Positions 8,106 to 18,041 of a stretch of DNA of 64,000 nucleotides are shown in pieces. Below the pieces are notes generated by a model, which searched no databases, was not told the DNA's origin, and worked only from the letters and a program-made list of their open reading frames with translations. Within the stretch, counting starts at the first letter, position 1. Every line of letters starts with the position of its first letter. Both the position numbers and the translations under genes were made by a program. This stretch comes from JBBRHQ01 sp963738305 (GTDB lineage Bacteria > Actinomycetota > Thermoleophilia > Solirubrobacterales > 70-9): positions 248,001 through 312,000 of the forward strand of contig CAVTVU010000007.1 of assembly GCA_963738305.1 (NCBI GenBank). Reading direction: 5' to 3'.

Positions 8106-9076
8106 TCGCAGCCGCCACCCTTAGCTACATGCCGAGCGACCACGTACCCGTTCTCGCCGCCGAGCTGATCGATGCTGCTCTCCCCGCAACCCGGGGAGAC
8201 CGCCGTCGACTGCACCTTCGGGGCGGGCGGCCACGCCCGCCTTCTGGCCGAGCGCCTCGGGCCCACCGGAAGACTCGTCTGTATCGACCGCGACCCGGCC
8301 GCGCAGGCGCCGTTTCGCGGAGATCGAGGCCACCTCGTCGTGCGAGATGCGCTTTCTCGCCGCCGACTTCGCGGAAGGTCTTTCCGTGCTCCGCGGCGAA
8401 GGGCTCCTCGTCGACATGGTCTACCTGGATCTCGGAATGTCGTCGTTGCAGTTGGACGCCTGGGAGCGGGGGTTCGCATATTCCTACGACGCCCCGCTCG
8501 ACATGCGGATGGACCCGGCCCAGCCCTTCTCGGCAGCCGACCTGGTCAACGAGTGGCCCGAGTCGCGGATCGCCAACGTCCTGCGGCGCTTCGGTGAGGA
8601 GCGCCACGCGGGCGCGATCGCCCGGGAGATCGTCCGCCGCCGCCCGCTTAGCTCCACCTCCGAGCTGGTGGCGGCGATCAAGGCCGGCATGCCGAGCCTC
8701 GGCGCGCTTCGGCGCCGGGCACCCGGCCAAGCGAACCTTCCAGGCGATCAGGATCGCCGTAAACGGAGAGCTGGATTCGCTCGAGCGGGGGTTGCCGGAA
8801 GCCTGGGCGCTGCTGCGACCGGGAGGCCGGCTGGCCGCGATCAGCTTCCACTCGCTCGAGGACCGGCCGGTCAAGCGGTTCATGGCCGATCGCGCCCGGG
8901 GCTGCATCTGCCCGCCGGAGCTGCCGGTCTGCGTCTGCGGCCACGAGCCCGAGGCCGAGCTGCTGACCCGCCGTGCCGTCTCGCCAGGGGCCGAGGAGGT
9001 CTCTCAGAACCCGCGCTCGCGCTCCGCGCACCTGCGGGGCGCGATCAAGCTCACCGACTCCCCGGCGGTTTCGTGA
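8102..9076 (+). CDS. rsmH: 16S rRNA m4C1402 methyltransferase RsmH (at least three frame breaks)
   Basis: This SAM-dependent enzyme methylates N4 of C1402 in 16S rRNA. Visible motifs, in order but in different frames, are SDHVPVLAAELID, the SAM loop ETAVDCTFGAGGHARLLAER, LGMSSLQLDAWERGF, the insertion domain, GHPAKRTFQAIRIAVN and PGGRLAAISFHSLEDRPVKR. The zinc-like RGCICPPELPVCVCG near the C-terminus is typical. Breaks lie near 8170, between 8310 and 8345, and near 8705. The ATG overlaps the mraZ stop. All motifs survive, so the gene is almost certainly functional in the organism. Confidence 0.92.
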   Translation: MIAAATLSYMPSDHVPVLAAELIDAALPATRGDRRRLHLRGGRPRPPSGRAPRAHRKTRLYRPRPGRAGAVSRRSRPPRRARCAFSPPTSRKVFPCSAAKGSSSTWSTWISECRRCSWTPGSGGSHIPTTPRSTCGWTRPSPSRQPTWSTSGPSRGSPTSCGASVRSATRARSPGRSSAAARLAPPPSWWRRSRPACRASARFGAGHPAKRTFQAIRIAVNGELDSLERGLPEAWALLRPGGRLAAISFHSLEDRPVKRFMADRARGCICPPELPVCVCGHEPEAELLTRRAVSPGAEEVSQNPRSRSAHLRGAIKLTDSPAVS

Positions 9077-9552
9077 TGGCCGCTGCCGCTCCCGCCCGCA
9101 GCCCTCGGACCGCACCCAGGAGCCGCCCGCAGCGGCGCCGCACCGCCAACCTTCCGACCCCGCCCGGCGGCCACCTGATCCCGCTCGCCGTCGGCCGCAC
9201 CGCCGTAGCGGTCCGCCAGCTTCCGGACTCGGGAGCGATCAAGCACCTGACCCGCGGCCGCGCCTGGATCGCCCTGCTGGGAGTGCTCCTGATCGGGATC
9301 GTCGCGCTCAACGTCGCCACGCTCAGCCTCACCGCGACCGCGGGGAAGGTCGAGGACAACATCCAGGCGCTGAGCCAGGAGAACTCGGTGTTGACCGCCC
9401 ATCAGGCGCGGCTCCTGGCCAACAGCAGGGTGCGATCGGCGGCCGCCAGCATCGGGCTGTCGTCCCCGGCCCCCGGCGAGATCACCTACCGCGACGCCGG
9501 CAAGGACGCGATCGCCGCTGCGGCCCGCAGGCTATCCGCAATCTCGGGGTAG
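9076..9552 (+). CDS. ftsL: FtsL-like cell-division membrane protein
   Basis: A 158-residue bitopic protein has a basic, proline-rich cytosolic N-terminus (about 60 residues), one membrane helix (IALLGVLLIGIVALNVATLS) and a periplasmic coiled coil (KVEDNIQALSQENSVLTAHQ) ending in SAISG. Sequence is poorly conserved in FtsL. The call rests on this topology and on its place between rsmH and the transpeptidase gene, which is the normal ftsL position. The ATG shares one base with the rsmH stop. FtsL bridges FtsQ and the FtsW-FtsI synthase in the divisome. Confidence 0.8.
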   Translation: MAAAAPARSPRTAPRSRPQRRRTANLPTPPGGHLIPLAVGRTAVAVRQLPDSGAIKHLTRGRAWIALLGVLLIGIVALNVATLSLTATAGKVEDNIQALSQENSVLTAHQARLLANSRVRSAAASIGLSSPAPGEITYRDAGKDAIAAAARRLSAISG

Positions 9553-9562
9553 GCGGGGCGCG

Positions 9563-11216
9563 TTGCGGCTGATCGAGCGGCGGATCGGGCTTCTCTTCGC
9601 CGGCTTCGTCCTCTGCTTCACGATCGTCCTGGGCCGTGCCTTCTGGCTCCAGGGGGTCCAGGGCTCGACCCTGGCCTCGCAGGCGGTGAGCCAGCAAGAG
9701 GCGACGGTGACGGTTCCCGGCCTGCGCGGCCGGATCCTCGACCGGCGCGGACGCGAGCTTGCGGTCTCCGAGGACGCGGCCTCGATCTACGCCACTCCCT
9801 ACCAGGTCAAGCATCCGGGGCGCACGGCGGGCAAGCTGGCGCCGCTGCTCGGCCTCCCCCGCAACGAGGTCCTGAAGTCGCTGACCGAGGACTCGGGATT
9901 TGCCTACCTGGCCCGCAAGGTGGACCTGGGCGATGCCAGGCGGATCGCCGCCCTGAAGCTGCCGGGGATCGGCCAGCTCCCGGACAGCCGCCGCACCTAC
10001 CCGCAGGGTGATCTAGCCGCGCAGGTGGTCGGCGCGGTCGGAGTCGACAACCAGGCCCTGACAGGGCTCGAAGCTGGCGAGAACGGCGTGCTGAAAGGGA
10101 CCGACGGCGAGCGGCGGGTGGTGATGGACGCGCTCGGCGACCCGATCAGGCTGGAGACGATCAGCAGCGCCAGTGACGGCGAGGACATCCAGCTCACCCT
10201 CGACTCGGCGATCCAGGCCGAGACCGAGCGGGTGCTGGCCCAGGTCGGCGCCACCTACTCGCCGAAGGGGGCCACGGCGATCGTCATGGATCCGCGCAGC
10301 GCGAAGGTGCTGGCGATGGCGAACTGGCCCGCGAGTCGATCCGAACGACCTTTCCTCGGCCAGCTCCGAGGATCTCCAGAACCGGGCCACCGGCTTCACG
10401 TACGAGCCCGGTTCGACCTTCAAGGCCTTCACCGTCGCCGCGGCGCTCGAGGACAAGCTGGTTACCCCCGAGACGACCTTCACGCTGCCGCCCACCATCC
10501 AGGTCGCCGACCGCGAGATCTCCGACGCCGAGGCGCGGCCGACCGAGACGATGAGCGTCGCCCAGATCCTCGCCCAGTCCTCCAACGTCGGCGCGGTGAC
10601 GATCGGCCTCGAGGTCGGCGCCACTCGCTTCAGCCGCTGGATCAACCGGTTCGGCTTCGGTCGCCCGACCGGGGTCCAGTACCCCGCTGAGGAGCAGGGC
10701 ATCGTCCCGGCACTCGATGACTACTCGGGCTCGACCATGGGCAACCTGCCGATGGGTCAGGGCATCTCGGTGACGCCGATGCAGATGGTGGCCGGCTACG
10801 ACGCGATCGCCAACGGAGGCATCCTCCGACGGCCGCAGCTGATCGAGAAGGTGAACGGCGAGCCGGTCCACGAGCCGCGGGGCAAGAGGGTGATCAAGGC
10901 ATCCGTCGCCGCCCAGATCCGCACCATGCTCGAGGGCGTGCTGGCTCCGGGGGGCACGGCCTCGGAGGTCAGCATCCCCGGCTACACCCTCGCCGGCAAG
11001 ACCGGTACGGCCGAGGTCGCCGAGAACGGCACCTACTCGAAGACCAAGTACGTCGCCTCCTTCATCGGCTTCGCACCGGCCCAGCACCCGAGGCTGCTGG
11101 TCGCCGTGATCGTCGACCAGCCGCACGGGGACATCTACGGCGGCTCGGTGGCGGCGCCGGCATTCGGCCAGATAGCTAGCTTTGCGCTGCCGTATCTGGG
11201 GATTGCACCTCAGTAG
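9563..11216 (+). CDS. ftsI: FtsI/PBP3-type septal peptidoglycan transpeptidase (one frame break)
   Basis: This division-specific penicillin-binding protein is anchored by an N-terminal helix (LLFAGFVLCFTIVLGRAFWL). A dimerisation domain (GLRGRILDRRGRELAVSED) and a transpeptidase domain follow. Catalytic motifs are SxxK in EPGSTFKAF (Ser near residue 284), SxN in QSSNVG (about 339) and KTG in LAGKTGTAE (about 479). No PASTA repeats are present. The frame breaks once near 10330, where an extra base separates MANWP from VDPNDL. TTG at 9563 is taken as start because the hydrophobic segment follows closely. It crosslinks septal peptidoglycan together with FtsW. Confidence 0.93.
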
Positions 11217-11357
11217 GTTCAGGCCAGCGGGTCCTGTCCCGAACAACTGCCCGGCACGTCCTCCGCTTCGCGTCCGGGCGTTCCGGGGGTCGCGGCACTT
11301 CGTCCTACGCCGTGGACGGCCAGTACCACCCGCCGCAGAGGCCGCCAGGTACGACCC

Positions 11358-11363
11358 TAGAAT
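11358..11363 (+). promoter_or_regulatory. -10 box TAGAAT of a probable leaderless murE promoter
   Basis: TAGAAT lies in a 156-bp gap after ftsI and ends 9 nt before the murE ATG, so transcription would start at or next to the start codon. No Shine-Dalgarno sequence is visible ahead of murE, which fits a leaderless message. No -35 box is clear. This suggests murE and downstream genes can be transcribed apart from mraZ-ftsI. Confidence 0.6.
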
Positions 11364-11372
11364 CGGCCGCGC

Positions 11373-12817
11373 ATGAAGCTTGGTGAGCTAGTCGAGGGTT
11401 CGGGCGTGATCGGCACTCGGGGGGATCTCTCTGTTGAGATTTCCGGGCTTGCCTATGACAGTCGCGCGGTGGGGGAGGGGTGGCTTTACTTCTGCGTGCC
11501 TGGTTTCACCTCGGACGGGCACGATTTCGCTCCCTCCGCGGTGGAGGCCGGGGCGTCGGCGCTTGTCGTCGAGCGCGACCTCGAGCTGCCGGTGCCCCAG
11601 GTGCGGGTCGACGATGCGCGCGCCGCGATGGCGCCGGTCGCGGACCGCTTCTTCGGCGAGCCGACCGCCTCGCTGACGATGGCCGGCGTCACCGGCACCA
11701 ACGGCAAGACGACGACGGCCTTCCTGCTGCGGGAGATCCTCGAGGCCGCGGGGCGAAGGACGGGGCTGCTGGGGACGGTGATGCAGGTGGTCGGCGGCGC
11801 CGAGGAGGAGGTGGTGCGCACCACGCCCGAGGCGATCGACCTCGAGGCCACCTTCGGGCGGATGCTCGACCTGGGCGATGTCGCCTGCGTGATGGAGGTC
11901 TCCTCGCACGCGCTGGCGCTTCACCGCTGCGACGCGATCCGGTTCGACGTCGCCCTCTTCACCAACCTCACCCAGGACCATCTCGACTTCCACGCCGACA
12001 TGGAGGACTACTTCCAGGCCAAGCGGATCCTCTTCGACGAGCTTTCCCCGGCGCGGCGATCGTCAACCTCGATGATCCCTACGGCGCCCGCCTCGCGGCG
12101 GAGCTGGACTGCGTCACCTTCTCGGCCGGGGGCGCCGCGGCGGATTTCCGGGCGGTCGAGGCCGGCTTCGACGCCTCCGGCTCGAGCTTCGTCCTCGAGG
12201 GACCCGAGGGGAGGCTATCGATGCGCACGCCGCTGCCCGGGCACTTCAACGTCGCCAACGCGCTGGGGGCGGTCGCCGCCGGTACCTCGCTCGGCGTGCC
12301 GCCTGCCCTCGCCGCTGAGGCGCTGGCCGGCGCCGGACGGGTGCCGGGCCGCTTCGAGCCGATCGACGAGGGGCAGGAGTTCGCGGTGCTGGTCGATTAC
12401 GCGCACACCCCCGACTCGCTCGCCAACGTCCTCACCGCCGCACGGCGCCTCACCGCGGGGCGCCTGATCTCGGTGTTCGGCGCGGGCGGGGACCGGGACC
12501 GCGACAAGCGGCCGAAGATGGGCCGGGTCGGGGCGGAGCTCTCCGACGTCACCGTGATCACCTCGGACAACCCGCGCTCCGAGGAGCCGGACGCGATCAT
12601 CGCCGAGATCCGCTCGGGGGCCGGCGGGAACGGCGTCGAGGTGGAGCCGGACCGCCGTGCCGCGATCGCCCTCGCGCTCGCGGCTGCCGGGCCGGGCGAC
12701 ACGGTCGTGATCGCCGGCAAGGGCCACGAGCAGGGCCAGGAGTTCGAGGGCGGCAGGAAGATCCCCTTCGACGACCGCGAGGTGGCACGGGAGGAGTTGC
12801 GGAGGCTGGCGGCGTGA
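11373..12817 (+). CDS. murE: UDP-MurNAc-tripeptide ligase MurE, meso-diaminopimelate type (one frame break)
   Basis: This cytosolic Mur ligase adds the third residue to UDP-MurNAc-dipeptide using ATP. It shows LAYDSRAVGEGWLYFCVPG at the N-terminus, the P-loop GVTGTNGKTTTAFLL near residue 107, EVSSHALALHR, DHLDFH and, in the C-terminal domain, the DNPRSEEP motif near 398. DNPR marks enzymes specific for meso-diaminopimelate rather than lysine. One base is missing near 12045 (FDE to AFPGAAIVNLDDP). The gene ends by overlapping the murF GTG. Confidence 0.95.
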
Positions 12818-14160
12818 GGACCCTCGACCCGGAGAGGATCGTCGAATCCACCGGCGCCGAGATCGTCCGCCGCGGGGATTCCGTCCCTCCCCGGCGGGTC
12901 CAGATCGACTCGCGCGAGATCGCGGTTGGGGACCTCTTCTTCGGGCTTCCCGGGAACTCGTTCGACGGCGGGGAGTTCGCCTCCACCGCCCTGGCCGGCG
13001 GCGCCTGGGGAGTGGTGGTCGAGACCGGCGCCGCCGCCGGCCTGGGAGCCGACGGCCACGGCTGGGTGCTGGCGGCTCCGGACCCGCTGGAAGCGCTGGG
13101 CGGCCTCGCACGCGCCTGGCGCCGCGAGCTGGGCGCGCGGACGATCGGGATCACCGGATCGGTGGGGAAGACGTCGGTCAAGGACATCGCGGCCTCGCTC
13201 CTGCCGGGCCGCGTCCACGCCAGCCCGGAGAACTTCAACACGGAGATCGGGCTCCCCCTGACCGTGCTCTCGGCGCCGGAAGGCACCGACGTCCTGGTGC
13301 TGGAGATGGCGATGCGGGGAAAGGGGCAGATCGCCGAGCTGGCTGCGATCGCCGAGCCGGACGTTGCGGTGATCACCAACGTCGGGCCCGTCCACGTCGA
13401 GCTGCTCGGCTCGGTCGAGGCGATCGCGGCGGCAAAGGCCGAGGTCCTCGGCTTCCTGCCGGACGACGGCGCCGCGGTCGTGCCGGTTCGAGCGGGCGAG
13501 CTCGAGGCCCACCTGGGCGAGGCGCCGCGGCTGATCCGCTTCGGGGAGGGCGGTGACGTGTCCGCCGCAGAGGTCCTGGCCAGCGACGGTGGTCTGGAGG
13601 CGATGATCACGGCTCCCGATGAGAGCCACCGCTTCCAGTTTCCCTTCAGCGAGGCCCACAACCTCGACAACGCCCTCGCCGCGATCGCCGCCGGGGTGGC
13701 GATCGGGGCGACGCTGGAGCAGATGTCCCATCGCACCGCGGATATAGGCTTCTCCCGCCTGCGCGGCGAGCGGCTGGAGCTCGGCGACGGGATCGTTCTC
13801 GTGAACGACTGCTACAACGCCAACCCGCTGTCGATGCGAGCCGCGCTGGACCATCTCGCCTCGCTGGATGCCTCCCGCCGGATCGCCGTGCTGGGTGAGA
13901 TGGGGGAGCTGGGCCCGCAGTCCCCTGAGTTCCACCGGAAGACCGGCGAGCACGCCCGCTCCCTGTCGCTCGACTACCTGGTCGGGGTGGGCGCGCCGGC
14001 ACGCGACTACGACCCCGATGACCTGGTCGCCACCCCCGAGGAGGCCGCCGAGCTGCTCGCCGGCCAGCTCGCGAGTGGCGACGCGGTCCTCGTCAAGGGC
14101 TCAAGGTCGGCCGGAATGGAGGCAGTCGCCGAGGCCCTCCACGAGCTGCTCGAAGATTAG
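12814..14160 (+). CDS. murF: UDP-MurNAc-tripeptide:D-Ala-D-Ala ligase MurF
   Basis: An intact 448-residue Mur ligase that adds the D-Ala-D-Ala dipeptide, completing the cytosolic pentapeptide precursor. It has an N-terminal domain with VQIDSREIAVGDLFFGLPG, the P-loop GITGSVGKTSVKDI, NFNTEIGLPLTVL, EMAMRGKGQI, NVGPVHVELLGS, HNLDNALAAIAAG and VNDCYNANPLSMRAAL with GEMGELG after it. It starts with GTG overlapping the murE TGA, so coupling is likely. The mraY ATG follows the stop by 2 bases. Confidence 0.96.
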   Translation: MRTLDPERIVESTGAEIVRRGDSVPPRRVQIDSREIAVGDLFFGLPGNSFDGGEFASTALAGGAWGVVVETGAAAGLGADGHGWVLAAPDPLEALGGLARAWRRELGARTIGITGSVGKTSVKDIAASLLPGRVHASPENFNTEIGLPLTVLSAPEGTDVLVLEMAMRGKGQIAELAAIAEPDVAVITNVGPVHVELLGSVEAIAAAKAEVLGFLPDDGAAVVPVRAGELEAHLGEAPRLIRFGEGGDVSAAEVLASDGGLEAMITAPDESHRFQFPFSEAHNLDNALAAIAAGVAIGATLEQMSHRTADIGFSRLRGERLELGDGIVLVNDCYNANPLSMRAALDHLASLDASRRIAVLGEMGELGPQSPEFHRKTGEHARSLSLDYLVGVGAPARDYDPDDLVATPEEAAELLAGQLASGDAVLVKGSRSAGMEAVAEALHELLED

Positions 14161-14162
14161 AA

Positions 14163-15137
14163 ATGGGCGAGGTGCTGATCTCGGGAATGGCCGCGATGCT
14201 GATCTGCATCTTTCTCGGGCCGAAGTTCATCGAGTACCTGCGGCTGCGGGAGTTCGGGCAGAACATTCGCGAGGAGGGACCCGAGGAGCATCACGCCAAG
14301 GCCGGCACTCCGACCATGGGCGGGTTGATCATCTTCGCCTCGATCTGCGTCCCCTACCTGGTCCTCTCCGACCGCGACGCCCAGAGCCTGGCGGTCTTCG
14401 GGGTCGCGATGGGCTGCGCGGCGATCGGCTTCGCCGACGACTTCGTGAAGATCGTCAAGCGCCGCTCGCTCGGCCTCTCGGCCCGGTACAAGCTGGCCTG
14501 CCAGGTGCTCTTGGCCCTGGCGCTGTGGTGGGTCGCCCGCCACGAGGTGGGGCTCGAGCCGATCCTCTACTTCCGGATCGGCGATGCGAGCCTCGACCTC
14601 GGCCCGGTCCTCTACTTCGTCCTCATCTTCTTCGTCATCTCCGGCACCTCCAACGGCGTCAACCTGACCGACGGCCTCGACGGCCTCGCCGCGGGCTCCT
14701 GCGCGATCGTCCTGCTCGCCTACACCGGGATCACCTTCGTCAGCGACAACCAACAGAACCTGGCCCTCCTCTCCTCCTGCCTGGTCGGCGCCTGCATCGG
14801 GTTCCTCTGGTTCAACGCCTTCCCGGCCTCGATCTTCATGGGCGACACCGGCTCGCTCGGCCTGGGCGGCGCGATCGGAGCTCTGGCCGTGATGACCCAG
14901 ACCGAGATCCTGCTGGTGATCATCGGCGGCATCTTCGTGATCGAGGCACTCTCGGTGGCGATCCAGGTCTTCGCCTTCAAGACGTTCCGCCGCCGCGTCC
15001 TGCTGATGGCGCCGCTCCACCACCACTTCGAGATGATGGCCTGGTCGGAGACCAAGATCATGCTCCGCTTCTGGATCATCGCTGCGGTCTGCTCGGGGAT
15101 CGGGTTCTCGCTGTATCAGCACTCGATCAACCGGTAG
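14163..15137 (+). CDS. mraY: Phospho-MurNAc-pentapeptide transferase MraY
   Basis: This 324-residue integral membrane enzyme transfers phospho-MurNAc-pentapeptide to undecaprenyl phosphate, making lipid I. About ten hydrophobic segments are visible. Signature regions are KAGTPTMGGLIIF, FADDFVKIVKRRSLGLSARY with the catalytic DD, NGVNLTDGLDGLAAG, NAFPASIFMGDTGSLGLGG and the histidine cluster LMAPLHHHFE. The frame is intact. After its stop the cluster is interrupted by 250 bp of repeat-bearing sequence before murD. Confidence 0.97.
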   Translation: MGEVLISGMAAMLICIFLGPKFIEYLRLREFGQNIREEGPEEHHAKAGTPTMGGLIIFASICVPYLVLSDRDAQSLAVFGVAMGCAAIGFADDFVKIVKRRSLGLSARYKLACQVLLALALWWVARHEVGLEPILYFRIGDASLDLGPVLYFVLIFFVISGTSNGVNLTDGLDGLAAGSCAIVLLAYTGITFVSDNQQNLALLSSCLVGACIGFLWFNAFPASIFMGDTGSLGLGGAIGALAVMTQTEILLVIIGGIFVIEALSVAIQVFAFKTFRRRVLLMAPLHHHFEMMAWSETKIMLRFWIIAAVCSGIGFSLYQHSINR

Positions 15138-15168
15138 CGGGATCGATCGCCTCGGCCAGCGTCCTGTC

Positions 15169-15300
15169 ATGGATGGGACCCACGGTTGCCTTGCGGCGGC
15201 TGCGCCGCCCTACATGCATGTGCCGGCGCCAACACCGCGCCGGCCTCGAAACCTCTGTGCTCGGTTGAAGCGTGCTCGGCAATGGGTCCTCCCATCCATG
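15169..15300 (+). repeat. Double-hairpin repeat unit enclosed in a long inverted repeat
   Basis: CATGGATGGGACCCA (15169-15183) is inverted at 15283-15300, where the copy carries a 3-bp insertion (TGGGTCCTCCCATCCATG), so the two can form a long outer stem. Inside are GGCGGC-TGC-GCCGCC (15195-15209), the palindrome ACATGCATGT (15212-15221) and GCCGGCGC-CAACACC-GCGCCGGC (15222-15244). This is one unit of the family also at 29668, 39222 and 47241. It occupies the 250-bp gap between mraY and murD and contains no gene. Confidence 0.8.
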
Positions 15301-15387
15301 CCACCCACTGGGAGAGGCGGCGACCAACTACGAGCTCGGGCCTTCGGGCCGTACAGGTAACACCGCTGAAGGAGCGAAAGAGAGCCC

Positions 15388-16752
15388 ATGATCGGACCCC
15401 CTCCTGGGAAGCCCCGTCCGCCGCTTCCGCGTGGCCCCTTTCTGGTCGTTGGATTGGCCCGATCGGGGGTGGCGGCGGCGCAGATGCTCGTCGCCCGGGG
15501 CGAGGAGGTGATCGGCGCCGATTCGGGACATCCCGAGGGAGCGGAAGGGCTGACGGGGCTGGGCGTCGAAGTCAGCCTGGATGGGCAAGGAATCGAGCAC
15601 CTGGAGCGGGTTCGGACGGTGGTCAAGAGCCCCGGGGTCCCGCGCGAGGCGCCGGTGATCGAGGCGGCACTGCGGCGGGGGATCGAGGTGACCGGCGAGC
15701 TGGAGCTCGCCTGGCGGGTGATACCGAACCGCGTCGCTGCGATCACCGGGACGAACGGGAAGACGACGACGGCTGAGCTGCTCGGCCACCTCTACCGGAC
15801 CGCCGGGGAGCCCGCGGTGATCGCCGGCAACGTCGGCACTCCGCTCTCCTCCTTGGCCGGCAGCGTCGATGAGGCCGCGACAGTGGTCTGCGAGTGCTCG
15901 AGCTTCCAGCTCGAGGACGCCGACGCCTTCGCCCCCGAGTGCGCGGCGCTGCTCAACGTCGCCCCCGACCACCTCGACCGTCACAAGACCATGGAGGCCT
16001 ATCTCGCCGCGAAGCTGCGGGTCTTCGCCAACCAGGGCAACGAGGACGTCGCCGTCTACAACGGTGACGACCCCTCGCTCGCCGGTCTCGACCTCGGGGG
16101 CTGCGGGCGGCGGGTGCGGTTCTGCTCCGTCGAGGGAGACTGTGACGTCACCCTCGCCTCGGGAACGGTCTTCGCGGAAGGTGTGCCGCTGATCCAGGCG
16201 GCCGAGTTGCCCCTGCTCGGCGCCCACAACGTCGCCAACGCGATGGCGGCCGCCGCCGCGGCCCTGGCGATGGGCCTCGAGCGCGACTCGGTCGCGGCCG
16301 GGCTGCGCAGCTTCGGCGGCGTGCCGCACCGCCTCGAGCCGGTGGCCGAGATCGGCGGCGTCCGCTTCGTCAACGACTCCAAGGCCACCAACGTCAGCGC
16401 CACCGCCATGGCCCTGCGCTCCTTCGAGGGCGGTGTCCACGCCATCCTCGGCGGCAGCCCCAAGGGCGAGTCCTTCGAGCCGCTGGCCGGACCGGTCGCA
16501 GAGCGCTGCCGAGCCGCCTACCTGATCGGCGATGCCGCCGCGGCGCTCCGCGACGCCCTTGCTCCCGCGGCGGAGGCCGGCGTCGGCCTCCGGGACTGCG
16601 AGGGGCTCGAGGAGGCGGTCCGGCTCGCCGCCGCCGCCGCACAGCCCGGCGATGTCGTCCTCCTCTCTCCGGCCTGCGCCAGCTTCGACTCGTTCCGCGA
16701 CTTCGAGCAGCGCGGCGAGCGCTTCCGGGAGATCGTCGGGGCGCTGAGGTGA
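15388..16752 (+). CDS. murD: UDP-MurNAc-L-alanine:D-glutamate ligase MurD
   Basis: An intact 454-residue Mur ligase that adds D-Glu to UDP-MurNAc-Ala. The N-terminus (GPFLVVGLARSGVAAAQMLV) is the MurD-type Rossmann fold. The P-loop is AITGTNGKTTTAELLGHL, followed by AGNVGTPLSSL, VCECSSFQLED, APDHLDRH, GAHNVANAMAAAA and VRFVNDSKATN. The start is ATG 15388 with AAGGAG about 15 bp upstream. Its stop overlaps the ftsW GTG. The upstream gap suggests it may be expressed from its own start point. Confidence 0.96.
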   Translation: MIGPPPGKPRPPLPRGPFLVVGLARSGVAAAQMLVARGEEVIGADSGHPEGAEGLTGLGVEVSLDGQGIEHLERVRTVVKSPGVPREAPVIEAALRRGIEVTGELELAWRVIPNRVAAITGTNGKTTTAELLGHLYRTAGEPAVIAGNVGTPLSSLAGSVDEAATVVCECSSFQLEDADAFAPECAALLNVAPDHLDRHKTMEAYLAAKLRVFANQGNEDVAVYNGDDPSLAGLDLGGCGRRVRFCSVEGDCDVTLASGTVFAEGVPLIQAAELPLLGAHNVANAMAAAAAALAMGLERDSVAAGLRSFGGVPHRLEPVAEIGGVRFVNDSKATNVSATAMALRSFEGGVHAILGGSPKGESFEPLAGPVAERCRAAYLIGDAAAALRDALAPAAEAGVGLRDCEGLEEAVRLAAAAAQPGDVVLLSPACASFDSFRDFEQRGERFREIVGALR

Positions 16753-18041
16753 GCATCAAGGCCCTTTCCGGTTTGCGCTCAACGCGACGCAAGCGCGCCC
16801 CGGCGCTCTCCACCGAGTACAACCTGATGCTCACGGTGACCCTCTGCCTGCTGGCGAGCGGCGCCGTGATGGTCTTCTCGGCCAGCTCGACGACGCAGGT
16901 GCTCAGCGACGGCGGGCTCTCCAACAGCGCCTTCTACCTGAAGCGGACGATCATCTTCGGCGCCATCGGGTTGGGGGTCATGCACGTCTTTGCGCGCCAC
17001 GGGCTGCAGCTGATCCGGCGACTCACGCCGGGCCTGCTGATCCTCTCCTTCTTCCTGCTGCTGGCGGTCCTGGTCGCGGGAACGACGGTCAACGGCGCCA
17101 GCCGCTGGATCGGGCCGAGCTCCCTGCAGATCCAGCCGTCGGAGCTGGCGAAGGTGGCCCTGGTGCTCTACGGGGCCCACATGCTGGCGGCGAAGCCGAA
17201 GATGACGCGGACGATCGGCGGCATGGCGCCCTACCTGCTGGTCGTCGGGGTCGCCTGCATGCTGGTGATAGCCGAGCCCGACCTCGGCACGGCGATGGTC
17301 ACGACCTTCGCCGCCGCCGCGACCCTGATCGCGGCTGGCGCGAGGCTCCGCGACCTGCTGCTGATCGCGGCGGTGATCGGGTTCGTGGTGATGCTGATGA
17401 TTCTCTTCGAGCCCTACCGGCGCGACCGCCTGATCGGGTTCCTCCACCCGGGCGCCGACGCCGCAGGCTCCGGGTTCCAGGCGCTGCAGGCGAAGATCGC
17501 GCTCGGCTCGGGCGGGATCTTCGGCACGGGAATCGGGAACGGGGTGCAGAAGGCCTACTACCTCCCCGAAGCGCACACCGACATGATCGCCGCGGTGATC
17601 GGCGAGGAGCTCGGATTCGTCGGCATCGCCGGGATCACCGCACTGTTCGCGATCTTCGGCTACGCCGGATTTCGCATCGCGCAGACTGCCAAGGACTCCT
17701 ACGGCAAGCTGCTCGCCGCCGGCCTGACCGCGCTGATCCTGGCGCAGGCGGTCATCAACCTCTTCGCGGTGATGGGGCTCGCCCCGCTCACGGGCGTGCC
17801 GCTCCCCTTCGTCTCCTACGGCAACAGCAGCCTCCTGGTCAGCCTGCTCGCCGTCGGCCTGATCCTCAACATCGCGCGCGGCGGCACGGCGAAGGCCAGC
17901 GCCGCAAAGCCACCCGCCCGCGCTGGCAAACTGCGGGTCGTCGATGGCGGGCGCAGAGCTGCAAACAGTCGTCATAGCGGCCGGCGGGACAGCCGGTCAC
18001 GTCGTGCCGGCACTGGCCGTCGCCGACGAGCTTCGGGATAG
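16749..18041 (+). CDS. ftsW: FtsW/RodA-family septal peptidoglycan glycosyltransferase
   Basis: This SEDS-family polymerase has about ten membrane helices. Family motifs include TVNGASRWIGPSSLQIQPSE, PDLGTAM, AYYLPEAHTDMIAAVIGEEL and GVPLPFVSYGNSSLL. It polymerises lipid II at the septum with FtsI. The start is GTG overlapping the murD stop. The last 30 residues (Arg- and Ser-rich, from GGRRAANSR on) overlap the start of murG by 98 bp and look like out-of-frame translation of it. The true end is probably near 17945-17975 and the overlap the result of a small indel. Confidence 0.93.
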   Translation: MSIKALSGLRSTRRKRAPALSTEYNLMLTVTLCLLASGAVMVFSASSTTQVLSDGGLSNSAFYLKRTIIFGAIGLGVMHVFARHGLQLIRRLTPGLLILSFFLLLAVLVAGTTVNGASRWIGPSSLQIQPSELAKVALVLYGAHMLAAKPKMTRTIGGMAPYLLVVGVACMLVIAEPDLGTAMVTTFAAAATLIAAGARLRDLLLIAAVIGFVVMLMILFEPYRRDRLIGFLHPGADAAGSGFQALQAKIALGSGGIFGTGIGNGVQKAYYLPEAHTDMIAAVIGEELGFVGIAGITALFAIFGYAGFRIAQTAKDSYGKLLAAGLTALILAQAVINLFAVMGLAPLTGVPLPFVSYGNSSLLVSLLAVGLILNIARGGTAKASAAKPPARAGKLRVVDGGRRAANSRHSGRRDSRSRRAGTGRRRRASG

